From an uncultured Lachnobacterium sp. (GTDB lineage: Bacteria; Bacillota; Clostridia; Lachnospirales; Lachnospiraceae), in NCBI GenBank assembly GCA_937889225.1, contig CALAST010000074.1, positions 1 through 38,843 on the forward strand: a stretch of 38,843 bases of DNA, in the 5' to 3' direction. Below the pieces are notes generated by a model that saw only the letters and a program-made list of their open reading frames with translations, made no database searches and was not told the DNA's origin. A program made the translations under genes and the position numbers. Every line of letters begins with the position of its first letter. Position 1 is the first letter of the stretch. Of the stretch, positions 1 to 8,565 are shown one piece after another.

Positions 1-242
1 GCCAGAGGAATGCCGACTAAAACGTCAAACAAAAAAGTGCATCCAAGGATGATATAGGTAGTATAGCAGAGATACTGCTATATTACACTACGCCATCTTT
101 TGGAGCACTTACCAAACTTTATCCGGAAAAAATCTTCCCATGTTATACCATGTGTTTTTCGATTCCACTCCCACGGATTATTGGATTTCATATTTTGCTT
201 TTTAAGGTGCTTTTTCCTACCATGCACAGAACTTTAAAACCT
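1..242. other. non-coding end of the window, downstream of the gene cluster
   Basis: No convincing minus-strand gene lies here. A perfect 8-bp inverted repeat (TATAGCAG / CTGCTATA, positions 62-69 and 75-82, 5-base loop) is the only structure seen. It has no T-run on either side, so it is not a classical terminator. Positions 1-57 on the plus strand read through without a stop for 18 codons and end at TAG; this could be the tail of a plus-strand gene beginning outside the window, but it is too short to judge. No terminator was found for the gene ending at 243. Confidence 0.4.
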
Positions 243-1178
243 TTATCTTATCTGCTCAGAAAAATACCCCCCAATCCTTGCAATAAACCTAAGTGTATCC
301 TCTTTCATCTCTACGGGAAATGCGGAAAGTACAGGAGCTGTTTCAAAATTTAATATCTTATCATATTTAATAGTTCTCAACCCACGAATAAATCCATCCC
401 AATCGGTAGAAGGTCTGTTTTCACGCGTTTTCGTAAACGTAAATGGAATCTGATGCAAGTCCGCAATCCCATCATTATCATGTATATGCAACACTTTCAA
501 ACGATAATCCAACCTTGTAATAAAATCTTCAAAATCCAACCCAACCAAATTTGCATGCCCTGTATCAAAGCAAAAGCCCAACACTTCTGCCCCATATTTA
601 TCATTCATGCGGTCAATTCGCTCTACAGTTTTTTGAACATTGCAACAAGGTCCTTCCATAATATGTCCACCTTGTGAAGTATAGATATTTTCTATACAGA
701 TAGTAATCCCTCTCTCTTTCGCCATCGGTGCTAAAAAATCAAGAAATTCTTCTGTTTTACCCCATTCGGCTTCTTCTGAACCTAAAAAACGAGCAAGTTT
801 AAACCCATGCACTACTATGTATGGGCAATGAAAAAATGCACAAATATCCATAGATTTTGGTGCTACTTCGTTCCACAAATAAGTATTTAACGTTTTGCTT
901 GCTGTGGGAATATAATTCGGATATGGCATATGCATTTGTCCGATTCGTATTCCTGCTTTTTGTGCTGCAACTTTATGCGGTGTAAAATAGTTTTCTAATT
1001 CAGTTCTGGTTTTGTCAAAAAATACATTTTTTTCTTCTTGGTAAAGAGAAATATTTGTGAGGTAAGCATTTAAGCTGAAATCTCCACTATCAAATCCCGC
1101 CTTTTTCATCATCAAAAATCCCTTTTCCGGATTATTATCATCTATTATATTTTTCGTTTGTACGCCGATTTGTAACAT
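243..1178 (-). CDS. sugar phosphate isomerase/epimerase-like TIM-barrel protein
   Basis: A 311-residue protein of the xylose-isomerase-like TIM-barrel superfamily (AP_endonuc_2 fold). The metal-site signatures can be followed in order: a Glu in CIENIY, Asp and His in CFDTGHAN, His in VLHIHDNDG, and a Glu in ILNFETAP near the C-terminus. This is what an active divalent-metal enzyme of the family should show. Members isomerise or epimerise sugars or sugar phosphates, or act on inositol derivatives; the substrate cannot be read from sequence. The start is ATG, preceded by an AGAGAG stretch. It is the last gene of the cluster and lies about 40 bases after a paralogue with a damaged metal site, so the pair may work as active and inactive partners. 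It lacks the Rossmann module found in its neighbour. I am confident of the fold but not of the reaction. Confidence 0.75.
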   Translation of the reverse strand: MLQIGVQTKNIIDDNNPEKGFLMMKKAGFDSGDFSLNAYLTNISLYQEEKNVFFDKTRTELENYFTPHKVAAQKAGIRIGQMHMPYPNYIPTASKTLNTYLWNEVAPKSMDICAFFHCPYIVVHGFKLARFLGSEEAEWGKTEEFLDFLAPMAKERGITICIENIYTSQGGHIMEGPCCNVQKTVERIDRMNDKYGAEVLGFCFDTGHANLVGLDFEDFITRLDYRLKVLHIHDNDGIADLHQIPFTFTKTRENRPSTDWDGFIRGLRTIKYDKILNFETAPVLSAFPVEMKEDTLRFIARIGGYFSEQIR

Positions 1179-1219
1179 AAATACTCTCTTTCTGTTATTT
1201 TATTTCTAAAATTCGCCCT

Positions 1220-2554
1220 CTATATTCTATCATAATAAAATGATGGCATATATTCATCATTAAAATATTCCACCTTATTTTTAATTCCCATTTCACGAAT
1301 CTGCTGCTCAATTTCTCTATAATACACGTTGCAGATAAATATCGCACAATCCGAAGACAATGTTTTCAGTTCTTGTGGTGATTTCACTTCTAAGCCACAA
1401 AACGTTGTTTCCCAAAGTGCAGCATTATTATCACAGGTAAATAAAGGTGGATATTTTTCTCCATAACATTTCATATAATTCCGACACATATTTCCTGCCC
1501 CAAAAAGAACAATCGAAGAATATTTTTTTAACAGATTTTCAATTTCAATCTGCCATTTAAAATAATCTGCTACAGATTTTGCCAAAGACATTAGTTGTGG
1601 ACGTAAAATAGGTGAAAAAGAAGCTGCCGTATCTGAAAAATTTAAAATTAATTCTCCATCAAATCCAAGCTCTCGCAAACCACGAATCAAACTCAGCCAA
1701 TCCGTTTGGGATTGTCCGTAATTGACACACGTAAATGGAAGCATGGATGTTTCGGTATGTCCATCACAATCTCGTATCATAACTGCCTTTATACGAGTGC
1801 CAAGTGTTTTTACAAAGTCATACATATCCTGCCCACATAGCGTACATACGCCACAATCCATGCAAAATCCGAATTGTGGTGTGATTGTTTGTTGTGGTTC
1901 TTGCAATTCTTTGTAAAACATATTTTCCAAATTTGCCTTAGTTGCGTTCTCTTCAAACATTTTGGCTGATTCCAAATTTAATTCATCTATCCAACTTGCA
2001 GTTTCATATGCATCAGAACAAATACCTCGTATCAAGTGCCCATCCATATCTTTGCATTGATTTTCCAGCAAAATCATGATGTTGTTTTCTTTTGCAATCA
2101 TTGCAAGACTAAGATAAAATGTTTTATTTACTTCCCACTCCTTTCCTTTTTCCATTCCAAAAAATAAAGGACGGATAATAATATATTCACATCCGTTTTC
2201 AGCAGCAACTTTTATACTCTCTTTTGTTAATGTTTGAAATGTTTCATTTAATTCTGTTTGTTTTGTATTTCTTGGAAAATGAGGGGCATATGCTACTTTT
2301 GTATGCAAATTTTGTGTTTTGCAAATTTGGGTTAATGGCTCAATTGCCTTTTTTAATGCCGATGGTTCTTGTGAAATCAGTATTTTATTTTTTAGATTCT
2401 TTTTTACTTGTTTTGGATTTTCTAATTCATAAGGAGAACAAACCAAACGAAAATCCAATAACATATTTTCAAAACCGGACTTTGCAATATCTGATATTCC
2501 TTGTTTCGAATAATTGCTATCTATAACTCCGGTTGGGGTACAAATGATATTCAA
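1220..2554 (-). CDS. degenerate TIM-barrel isomerase-like protein with C-terminal Rossmann module
   Basis: The N-terminal part (about residues 1-310) is a paralogue of the TIM-barrel protein encoded next. Residues about 335-430 form the small Rossmann-like module seen all over this cluster (IVLFGAGNMCRN, then FTCDNNAALW). The barrel has lost much of its metal site: DTGH has become DCGV, HIHD has become MIRD and NFET has become NFSD, while the Glu of LLEN stays. It is therefore probably not a working metal isomerase and may be regulatory or a binding partner. The longest open frame begins at a TTG at 2572. I chose the TTG at 2554 because GGAGG sits 8 bases before it and because the protein then aligns from its first residues with the paralogue. 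It follows the dUTPase-like gene, with a terminator-like hairpin between. Confidence 0.7.
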   Translation of the reverse strand: MNIICTPTGVIDSNYSKQGISDIAKSGFENMLLDFRLVCSPYELENPKQVKKNLKNKILISQEPSALKKAIEPLTQICKTQNLHTKVAYAPHFPRNTKQTELNETFQTLTKESIKVAAENGCEYIIIRPLFFGMEKGKEWEVNKTFYLSLAMIAKENNIMILLENQCKDMDGHLIRGICSDAYETASWIDELNLESAKMFEENATKANLENMFYKELQEPQQTITPQFGFCMDCGVCTLCGQDMYDFVKTLGTRIKAVMIRDCDGHTETSMLPFTCVNYGQSQTDWLSLIRGLRELGFDGELILNFSDTAASFSPILRPQLMSLAKSVADYFKWQIEIENLLKKYSSIVLFGAGNMCRNYMKCYGEKYPPLFTCDNNAALWETTFCGLEVKSPQELKTLSSDCAIFICNVYYREIEQQIREMGIKNKVEYFNDEYMPSFYYDRI

Positions 2555-2576
2555 ATATTTTTCCTCCTGCAAATAA

Positions 2577-2621
2577 AATTATCACAAAGATACCGCCTAA
2601 CAAAACTTTGCTAGACGGTAT
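2577..2621 (-). terminator. terminator-like hairpin after the dUTPase-like gene
   Basis: On the minus strand a 15-bp stem (ATACCGTCTAGCAAA pairing with TTTGTTAGGCGGTAT, two G-T pairs; arms 2607-2621 and 2590-2604) closes a tiny loop. It is followed by CTTTGTGATAATTTT, a broken T-run. It lies 18 bases past the stop of the gene ending at 2639 and just before the ribosome site of the next gene, so it could end transcription or act as an attenuator for the two downstream genes. Confidence 0.5.
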
Positions 2622-2638
2622 TATAACCTATACTCTGT

Positions 2639-3457
2639 TTATATAATTCCAAAACTCAATGCAATTGTAGCAACTGCCAATAGAACTAAAACAATGCCAT
2701 AAATCCATAAAAAACTCTTTTGCTTTGCCTTATTTATGAAAATCAAAATAATTCCCATCATAAGAACAATACATAATGCTAATGTAAGATTCATTGCAAT
2801 AATATATTTAAAATCAAGAGTTGCCGTTGTAAATGCCTGAAAATTAATCGTCAACAAAGAAAAAATTGCCACAATAATTCCCATAATTGTAATTACATTT
2901 GCATAAATAGTCTGAGAAATATTTTCCAAATCATTCTCTGCCTTATCAATCTTTCTTTGCATTTGTCTCGCATACTCTGCCTGATAATTACCTAATCCAA
3001 TGTATCTTGTTTCATCTTGAAATGCTGCACCTGTTTGACTACTATATGGTACTTCCGGTACTTCCTTCAATTCCTCAAATATAATCTGTGCAATCTTCAT
3101 TCCTTGAGACAAAGTTATAATATTTGTTGAAATATTACGGACACGCATAAATGCATATGTGGTATGTCCCGGCTGATAATGGGGAGCATCTACTTGTAAT
3201 CCCTGACGCATTCTGGAATTTTTTTCTGCAACTCGCCCTAAAATATTGATAGGAATACTAAGCTGTTCCTGACTTTTTACAAACACAATTTCTCCCGGTT
3301 GCAATTCGTATTCTGTTGATTCATGACAATTTTCATCCAAAATTATATCAGCCGTTAAATCATAAGAAATACCATTTAAATTTTCTTCTTTAAATCCAGA
3401 TATAATCAAAGAATGATTGGCAACAAGCGTTTTAATATTTTTATCAACTAAAATCAT
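2639..3457 (-). CDS. membrane-anchored dUTPase/dCTP-deaminase-fold protein
   Basis: Residues about 1-150 have the trimeric dUTPase/dCTP deaminase fold. SYDLTAD matches dUTPase motif I, LQVDAPHYQPG matches the D-x-x-Y region of motif III, and a hydrophobic QGMKIAQIIFEEL strand follows. At the place where dCTP deaminases have their catalytic Glu (V-L-E-F-Y-N in the E. coli enzyme, from memory) this protein reads F-M-R-V-R-N, so deamination is unlikely; a dUTPase-like or purely binding role is possible. After a charged helix (about 155-180) come three hydrophobic segments (about 186-207, 217-240 and 247-270). The membrane anchor is unusual for this fold. A good promoter lies 30 bases before the ATG and a terminator-like hairpin follows, so the gene is an independent unit inside the glycan cluster. 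It has no obvious role in glycan synthesis; nucleotide sensing or phage defence are guesses. Confidence 0.65.
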   Translation of the reverse strand: MILVDKNIKTLVANHSLIISGFKEENLNGISYDLTADIILDENCHESTEYELQPGEIVFVKSQEQLSIPINILGRVAEKNSRMRQGLQVDAPHYQPGHTTYAFMRVRNISTNIITLSQGMKIAQIIFEELKEVPEVPYSSQTGAAFQDETRYIGLGNYQAEYARQMQRKIDKAENDLENISQTIYANVITIMGIIVAIFSLLTINFQAFTTATLDFKYIIAMNLTLALCIVLMMGIILIFINKAKQKSFLWIYGIVLVLLAVATIALSFGII

Positions 3458-3486
3458 ACTGCACCACCCTTTTCTATAATAGATTT

Positions 3487-3515
3487 ATTATAACACTTTC
3501 TATTTTGAGGTACAA
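3487..3515 (-). promoter_or_regulatory. sigma-A type promoter of the dUTPase-like gene
   Basis: On the minus strand TTGTAC (3515-3510) and TATAAT (3492-3487) are separated by exactly 17 bases. The -10 box is perfect and the -35 box matches TTGACA at four of six positions. The predicted start is near 3480, giving a leader of roughly 23 bases with a GGGTGG ribosome site. It lies in the gap after the 747-residue gene, so this one gene can be transcribed apart from the operon. Confidence 0.75.
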
Positions 3516-3530
3516 TAAGATACTTTAACT

Positions 3531-5774
3531 TTACATTAATTTTCTCTCAATCAGAGCCTTAATCTTCGTAGAACTCGTCTTTTCCGTATATGGGAAAAAT
3601 ACCAACTCTGCACCTTGCGACTCCAAATACTCTTTCTCTGCAAGCCAATCCGCATCATTTGCATGGTCATTTCCGGAAAACTGCACATCAAAATGAAATT
3701 GCTTATATGCTTCCCGTATGCCACCATAATTTTCAGGAAGTGCCACTACTTCATCCACATAACGACACGAGCGAATCATCTCTACTCTTTCCTCACATGG
3801 AATAAATGGCTTTGCACCTTTTAAGTTTAAAACCGCTTCATCTGAAACAACACCTACTATCAGATACTCACACTGTTCTTTGGCACGTTTAAACATATTC
3901 AAATGCCCAATATGAAATAAATCATATACGCCTGCAACATATCCGGTATGATATTTTTTAGATGTCTTATTCGCAGTATCCTCATTTTTTGCTTCCAAAA
4001 TCGGTTTACGTTTTCTTGGATAGTCTTTTCCTGCATCAAATATACTATATTCTTTTACACCCATTTCATCCAACTGTTTCATTACGGAAAGATAATTTTT
4101 TATGCAAATTAAGACTTTATATTCTGCCGGGCTTAATTCTTTCAGCAATTTCGGAGACATGATTTTTACACCATCCATTTCTTGTCCCCATTTTTCTGCA
4201 TTATTATCTATAATGGCATAAACAGGATAATCTTCTTTGTAAATTTGTAAAAATTTCTTTGTAAAATTACCGGAACCAAATAAAATCAGCTTGCGAGTAT
4301 CTGCATTGTTGAAAATATTAATAAATAATTTTTGATAATCACTATCAGAATAATTCATTCGTTGGCGATTAGAATTAACAATATCATAATTACGCCAATG
4401 CTTATCATGGAATTGACGTAACTCTCTATCATTTCGAATCACCGGAAAAAATTCCCATTCCATTCTTGCCCATCTTTCTTTTTCTTTTAACAGATTATAA
4501 CGTTCAAGTAATTCATCTATTGGCAAAATTGCCTGTAATTCAATATTTCCGTGATAAAGTGTTGTAATCATTCTGCGAATAATGGCATTAGCAGGATAGT
4601 TTTCTACTGAAAATTCTTGGTCATAAAACATAAATGTACCATTTACATAAAAACTGTTAAGTGGCACCATATCCAAATAACCTTTACGCAAAACTGCCCC
4701 CATGCCATCTCCTTTATCAGGTTCAACAATTTCAGATGATTGCAAGATTAAATCACGAAACATATCTAATTTTTCCAAAAACTGTTCTTTATCTGTTTTT
4801 AATAATCGTTTTAAATAAAGCTGACCAACTTCCGCATGAATATATGGCATTACACATCTTCCGTTTTCTATTTTTGTATCAACAACGGAAATTCCTCGTT
4901 CTTTTAATTCATATGTATGTTTCGCAATCTGTTCTAACTGCTGCATTGCTTTTGAATTTGCAGGAATTTTTTCTACCGTTTTTTCTCCTCGTACAACAGT
5001 AATTAATGCATATTTATCTCCACGTTCCATAGAGCTTGTAACATGGCTTATGTTGGAAAATTCTCCACTCAAAGAACACTCTATCAAATATGCATTCGCC
5101 ATATTGTGAAACATATCATTTTCGGCAAGACTGCCATATAGACTTTCTTCTTCTAAAAAAACAGTATTTGGATAATGATATACGGGCCATACACGATTTG
5201 CTAAATCTTCGTTTGGTAAATAATCTTCTGCATAGATTAAATTTGGATGTTTCAAATCAGAAAAGACGGAATAAAAACGATACTTTTTAAAATCCGAAGC
5301 CTCCAATATATTTTTTATTTCAGATTTACTATAAGTACGTCCAACAAATGTATCTTCTTTTTTGGAATAAGCTCTGCGATAACCTTCAATACTATCAAAA
5401 TTTCGTTGTGTATAAATATCTCTGTCACCACAAAAATACCGAATTCCAAAGCGATTATTCATACCTAAAAGTAATATTCCGTTTGATTTTAATAATTTCT
5501 TCCACTGTATTAGTATAGATTGTGGATTCATCTGTTGTTCTAAAGTTTCAATGGAAATAATATAATCAAAGCTCTCCAAATGCTCTTGACTCCATTTTTG
5601 CTCACAACTTTCTTCTACTGTTGTAACAATAACATATAAAGAATGCTCTGTCAGCATTTGTGCCAGAGCATCTTCCTTATTTCCTATGTATAATATAGTA
5701 CTATTCCTTTTAAAATCATACCAGTTTAGTAATCCTTGGTTGATTGCTTTAACCAGTTCTTCTGCTTGCTGCAT
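3531..5774 (-). CDS. four-domain protein: methyltransferase, kinase-like, Rossmann module, cytidylyltransferase
   Basis: A 747-residue mosaic. Residues about 10-200 look like a class I SAM methyltransferase (TILYIGNKEDAL as the glycine-loop region, FDYIISIETLEQ as the post-motif). Residues about 225-420 carry spaced motifs of the aminoglycoside/choline kinase fold: a lysine in KTVEKIPA (about 269), D368-x4-N373 in GYLDMVPLN, and D385 in FYDQEF; this assignment is inference. Residues 494-580 are the Rossmann module (LILFGSGNFTKK, then IIDNNAEKWG). Residues about 610-747 are a nucleotidyltransferase of the TagD type, with HIGH at 621-624 and SSTKI near 735, which would activate a phosphorylated polyol or choline-like group with CTP. 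Kinase plus CTP-transferase in one chain suggests phosphorylation followed by CDP activation. Start ATG with GAGGAA upstream. Domain limits are by eye. Confidence 0.7.
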   Translation of the reverse strand: MQQAEELVKAINQGLLNWYDFKRNSTILYIGNKEDALAQMLTEHSLYVIVTTVEESCEQKWSQEHLESFDYIISIETLEQQMNPQSILIQWKKLLKSNGILLLGMNNRFGIRYFCGDRDIYTQRNFDSIEGYRRAYSKKEDTFVGRTYSKSEIKNILEASDFKKYRFYSVFSDLKHPNLIYAEDYLPNEDLANRVWPVYHYPNTVFLEEESLYGSLAENDMFHNMANAYLIECSLSGEFSNISHVTSSMERGDKYALITVVRGEKTVEKIPANSKAMQQLEQIAKHTYELKERGISVVDTKIENGRCVMPYIHAEVGQLYLKRLLKTDKEQFLEKLDMFRDLILQSSEIVEPDKGDGMGAVLRKGYLDMVPLNSFYVNGTFMFYDQEFSVENYPANAIIRRMITTLYHGNIELQAILPIDELLERYNLLKEKERWARMEWEFFPVIRNDRELRQFHDKHWRNYDIVNSNRQRMNYSDSDYQKLFINIFNNADTRKLILFGSGNFTKKFLQIYKEDYPVYAIIDNNAEKWGQEMDGVKIMSPKLLKELSPAEYKVLICIKNYLSVMKQLDEMGVKEYSIFDAGKDYPRKRKPILEAKNEDTANKTSKKYHTGYVAGVYDLFHIGHLNMFKRAKEQCEYLIVGVVSDEAVLNLKGAKPFIPCEERVEMIRSCRYVDEVVALPENYGGIREAYKQFHFDVQFSGNDHANDADWLAEKEYLESQGAELVFFPYTEKTSSTKIKALIERKLM

Positions 5775-5832
5775 TGGTGTTTCCTCGCAAATTAAATTTT
5801 ATTTATCAAGATTCTATTCTCGTATCATTATA

Positions 5833-7146
5833 CTACTCGTAAAATTTCATATCTGTATAGGCAATCTTTAATGCTTCTTTATGTTTCATTAAGAAAATTC
5901 CTAACAGGCATTCTATTAAGTATCCCATATACCTGTCTTGACGAATAAATCCTCGTTCATTATAGAAACGTTCTATTTCAAAGGTTACTGAGAATACAAA
6001 TTCTGCATATTCTTGAAAAAGTTCGTATTTCATAATGAATAGATTGCATGGCGGGTAGAAACGGGAATTTAGGAATTTTTCTGCTGTTTCCATATACTCC
6101 GGATGTATATTTTTAATCGCATTTTTAAATACCATAAAATCTGATTTTGGAACATAAGATAATAAGAACTTTTCAACGCCTTCAAACACAAATGTTGGAG
6201 TTGTAACTAATACATCTATATCTGAAGTTTCTATTGTATTCAAATTATCTTGTGGGATATCAAAATGTCTTCTGTAGTGACACAAACCTATATAATCCGT
6301 TTTTGGTGCATTTTTCCACATCCAGTAAATTGCCGTACATTCAGAATAAATGCCATTTCTATTTGAAATATTGTCTCCGGTATGATCTGTCAATTCAGAA
6401 ATTCTTTTATCTGTTAGTGCTGCTCCGACTTGAATAGGTTCTATCCATTCCGGTAATGCCGGAATATTTACTTCTTTATCTACGTGACATTTTGTCATGT
6501 AGACTTTATAAATTTTTTGTGCTAAGGTTGACCTCTTATTTAAATTTAAAGATTTAAAAATATAGTATTTTCCATATTGGTATTCAAATTCTTCAAGAGC
6601 TGTTTGATGTTCAAAAAAAAGGTCAATTGATTTTACATCTTCTTTATCACATAAATTTTGATGAAATCTCCAATGGTAATAATTTTTTTCTTTATCCACC
6701 ATCGCAAATACTCTATGACCAAGCTCTACCGACACATTGTCCACTATATGATAGCCATTGCTCACAAATTTTTCCTGTAACTTATTATTTATATATTTTT
6801 CACTATTTACTCTTTTGATATCAGATATTATGGAATCTGTAAGAACAACTACATTTTGAACCCGACTCTCAACTAAGCAATCAAGGACCTCTTTATATAT
6901 TTCACTCTTTCTCTGTGCAGAAGTTAAAATAAGATACTTTTCTTTACTGATAAACTTGGAAATCCTAATTACAGGAATATTATATAATTCACCTGGATTA
7001 TCCAATTTATCAGATACCAAAAATCCACATGGCATAATACCTCTATCACTTAAAAACTCATATATTTGCCGGGCATTTTTTCCTGCTCCATAAATATATA
7101 TGTACTGATATTTTTTACATAATGTAAGTAATTTTTCTGTATTCAT
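5833..7146 (-). CDS. DUF4422-type glycosyltransferase with N-terminal Rossmann module
   Basis: A 437-residue protein. The first 100 residues or so are the Rossmann module (YIYIYGAGKNARQ, then GFLVSDKLDNPGE). The C-terminal 230 residues belong to the DUF4422 family of presumed glycosyltransferases: IPIQVGA-like entry (here EPIQVGAALTDKRI), DHTGDNIS, ECTAIYWMWKN, the hallmark IGLCHYRRHF, and a closing DRYMGYLIECLLGIFL. Such proteins are found in capsule and O-antigen clusters and add sugars in the cytoplasm. The open frame extends up to 7203, overlapping the upstream gene, but I chose the ATG at 7146. AGG stands 7 bases before it, the module then begins within the first residues as in the neighbours, and the overlap disappears. 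It is the third of three DUF4422 paralogues in a row. Confidence 0.8.
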   Translation of the reverse strand: MNTEKLLTLCKKYQYIYIYGAGKNARQIYEFLSDRGIMPCGFLVSDKLDNPGELYNIPVIRISKFISKEKYLILTSAQRKSEIYKEVLDCLVESRVQNVVVLTDSIISDIKRVNSEKYINNKLQEKFVSNGYHIVDNVSVELGHRVFAMVDKEKNYYHWRFHQNLCDKEDVKSIDLFFEHQTALEEFEYQYGKYYIFKSLNLNKRSTLAQKIYKVYMTKCHVDKEVNIPALPEWIEPIQVGAALTDKRISELTDHTGDNISNRNGIYSECTAIYWMWKNAPKTDYIGLCHYRRHFDIPQDNLNTIETSDIDVLVTTPTFVFEGVEKFLLSYVPKSDFMVFKNAIKNIHPEYMETAEKFLNSRFYPPCNLFIMKYELFQEYAEFVFSVTFEIERFYNERGFIRQDRYMGYLIECLLGIFLMKHKEALKIAYTDMKFYE

Positions 7147-7174
7147 TATATTACCTATTCCTAAATAGTTTATC

Positions 7175-8533
7175 TTATACCATTTGCATATCTGCATATG
7201 CAATATTTAGCTCTTTAAAATTATGAATTGCATAAAGAGATAAAAGCACTTCTGCTAAATATCCTAAATATCTATCATTTCTTTCCATTTGTGAATTATA
7301 ATAATTTTCAATATATACAAGAATCGAAAATAAAAACTCACAATAATTATCAAACAAATTCCGTTTCATTACAAACATGTTGCACTGGCAAAGAAAATGC
7401 TGTTTTTCCAGTATAGTAAAACTATCACTATATTCCGGATATAATTTTCCTATTGCCTCTTTCATAACCATCCAATCATTTTGATTTTTTGTACAGACAG
7501 CAAAATGTTTTGAAATATTAGAAAGATATGTAGGTGCCATAAGAACCATATCAATTCGATTACTCTTTAATTTTTTCAACTGTTCTTCTGTAATATCCAG
7601 TTTTCTGCGATAATGCCGTAATCCTATATAATCACTAGAATTTTCCCATTGATTTTTCCATGCCCAATATAATGCTGTACATTCACAATAGTTAAAATTT
7701 CTATCTGATATAGTTTCTCCAATGTCATCTGTTAAATCATAAATTCTTTCTGTAGTTAATTTTGCACCTACCTGAATAGGTATGAAATACTCTTTATCTG
7801 AATCAGCAAAAGCAGATTTATCTTTATGACAACAAGCAACTAAAATTTTTGCCACAGTATCTTCTGAATCTACTTTCGATATTTCCTCTAACTTTCTGTA
7901 TTTTCCATAAACTTTTTCAAAGTCATTCAACAAATCCACCGAATGTTTTTCTTTTTGTAATTCAAATTCACATCCAAGATTTTCATCTGCTAATATTCTG
8001 AAATATCGTTCAATCTTATCTTCATTCTTTTTTACACCAAAATAATTAGCTTCTTGGGAATAATTTCTATTTACCAAATACTCATTTTTTAGAAATTTTT
8101 GAAAATACCAAATTCGTGCTCTTTTTCTTAACTCTGTAGTTGAATACTCAAAATATCTATGATTCTCTTTTTTAATTCCTAAATCAGATAATTGTTTAGA
8201 AATAATATCATATTTGCCCGCTATTGCAACGATATAGATTGCATTTAGAAATAAATCGCAGCATAATTTTGGATTTAAAATATTAATTTCAAAAAAATCT
8301 TTATTCCAAAATTCTGCATTATTATCGCAAAAAGCACTTACTACAATATCATTCTTATTTAATAACTGATATAACTGTCTTCCTCTCTGTCCACAGCCAA
8401 AAATGACAATAGGTATTTCTGAATTTAATTCTAATTGCTCTATGTACTCTTTTTGGCTTTTTTTCTCCTCACTAAGCCAATAATTATATTCACTTTCTGA
8501 TTCCAATACAATATAACTATCTAACCATTCCAC
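7175..8533 (-). CDS. DUF4422-type glycosyltransferase with N-terminal Rossmann module
   Basis: A 452-residue paralogue of the genes on both sides. An extra 40-residue charged helix precedes the Rossmann module (IVIFGCGQRGRQ at about 43-54, then FCDNNAEFW). A middle region of about 100 residues without a clear match follows. The DUF4422 domain begins near IPIQVGAKLTTERI and includes DIGETISDRN, ECTALYWAWKN, IGLRHYRRKLD and DRYLGYLAEVLLSLY. The start is GTG at 8533, supported by GAGG 7 bases upstream. Different middle regions around the same catalytic domain suggest that each paralogue acts on a different acceptor. The gene lies 32 bases after its neighbour and is surely in the same operon. Confidence 0.8.
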   Translation of the reverse strand: MEWLDSYIVLESESEYNYWLSEEKKSQKEYIEQLELNSEIPIVIFGCGQRGRQLYQLLNKNDIVVSAFCDNNAEFWNKDFFEINILNPKLCCDLFLNAIYIVAIAGKYDIISKQLSDLGIKKENHRYFEYSTTELRKRARIWYFQKFLKNEYLVNRNYSQEANYFGVKKNEDKIERYFRILADENLGCEFELQKEKHSVDLLNDFEKVYGKYRKLEEISKVDSEDTVAKILVACCHKDKSAFADSDKEYFIPIQVGAKLTTERIYDLTDDIGETISDRNFNYCECTALYWAWKNQWENSSDYIGLRHYRRKLDITEEQLKKLKSNRIDMVLMAPTYLSNISKHFAVCTKNQNDWMVMKEAIGKLYPEYSDSFTILEKQHFLCQCNMFVMKRNLFDNYCEFLFSILVYIENYYNSQMERNDRYLGYLAEVLLSLYAIHNFKELNIAYADMQMV

Positions 8534-8565
8534 ATTATTACCTCATAATAATCAATTATCATTGT

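Noticed and set aside
62..82. Perfect small palindrome as a terminator
   Set aside because: No T-run on either strand after the stem; it is only an isolated inverted repeat.
2639..3457. Active dCTP deaminase
   Set aside because: The residue at the catalytic Glu position is Arg in F-M-R-V-R-N, so only the fold, not the deamination, can be supported.
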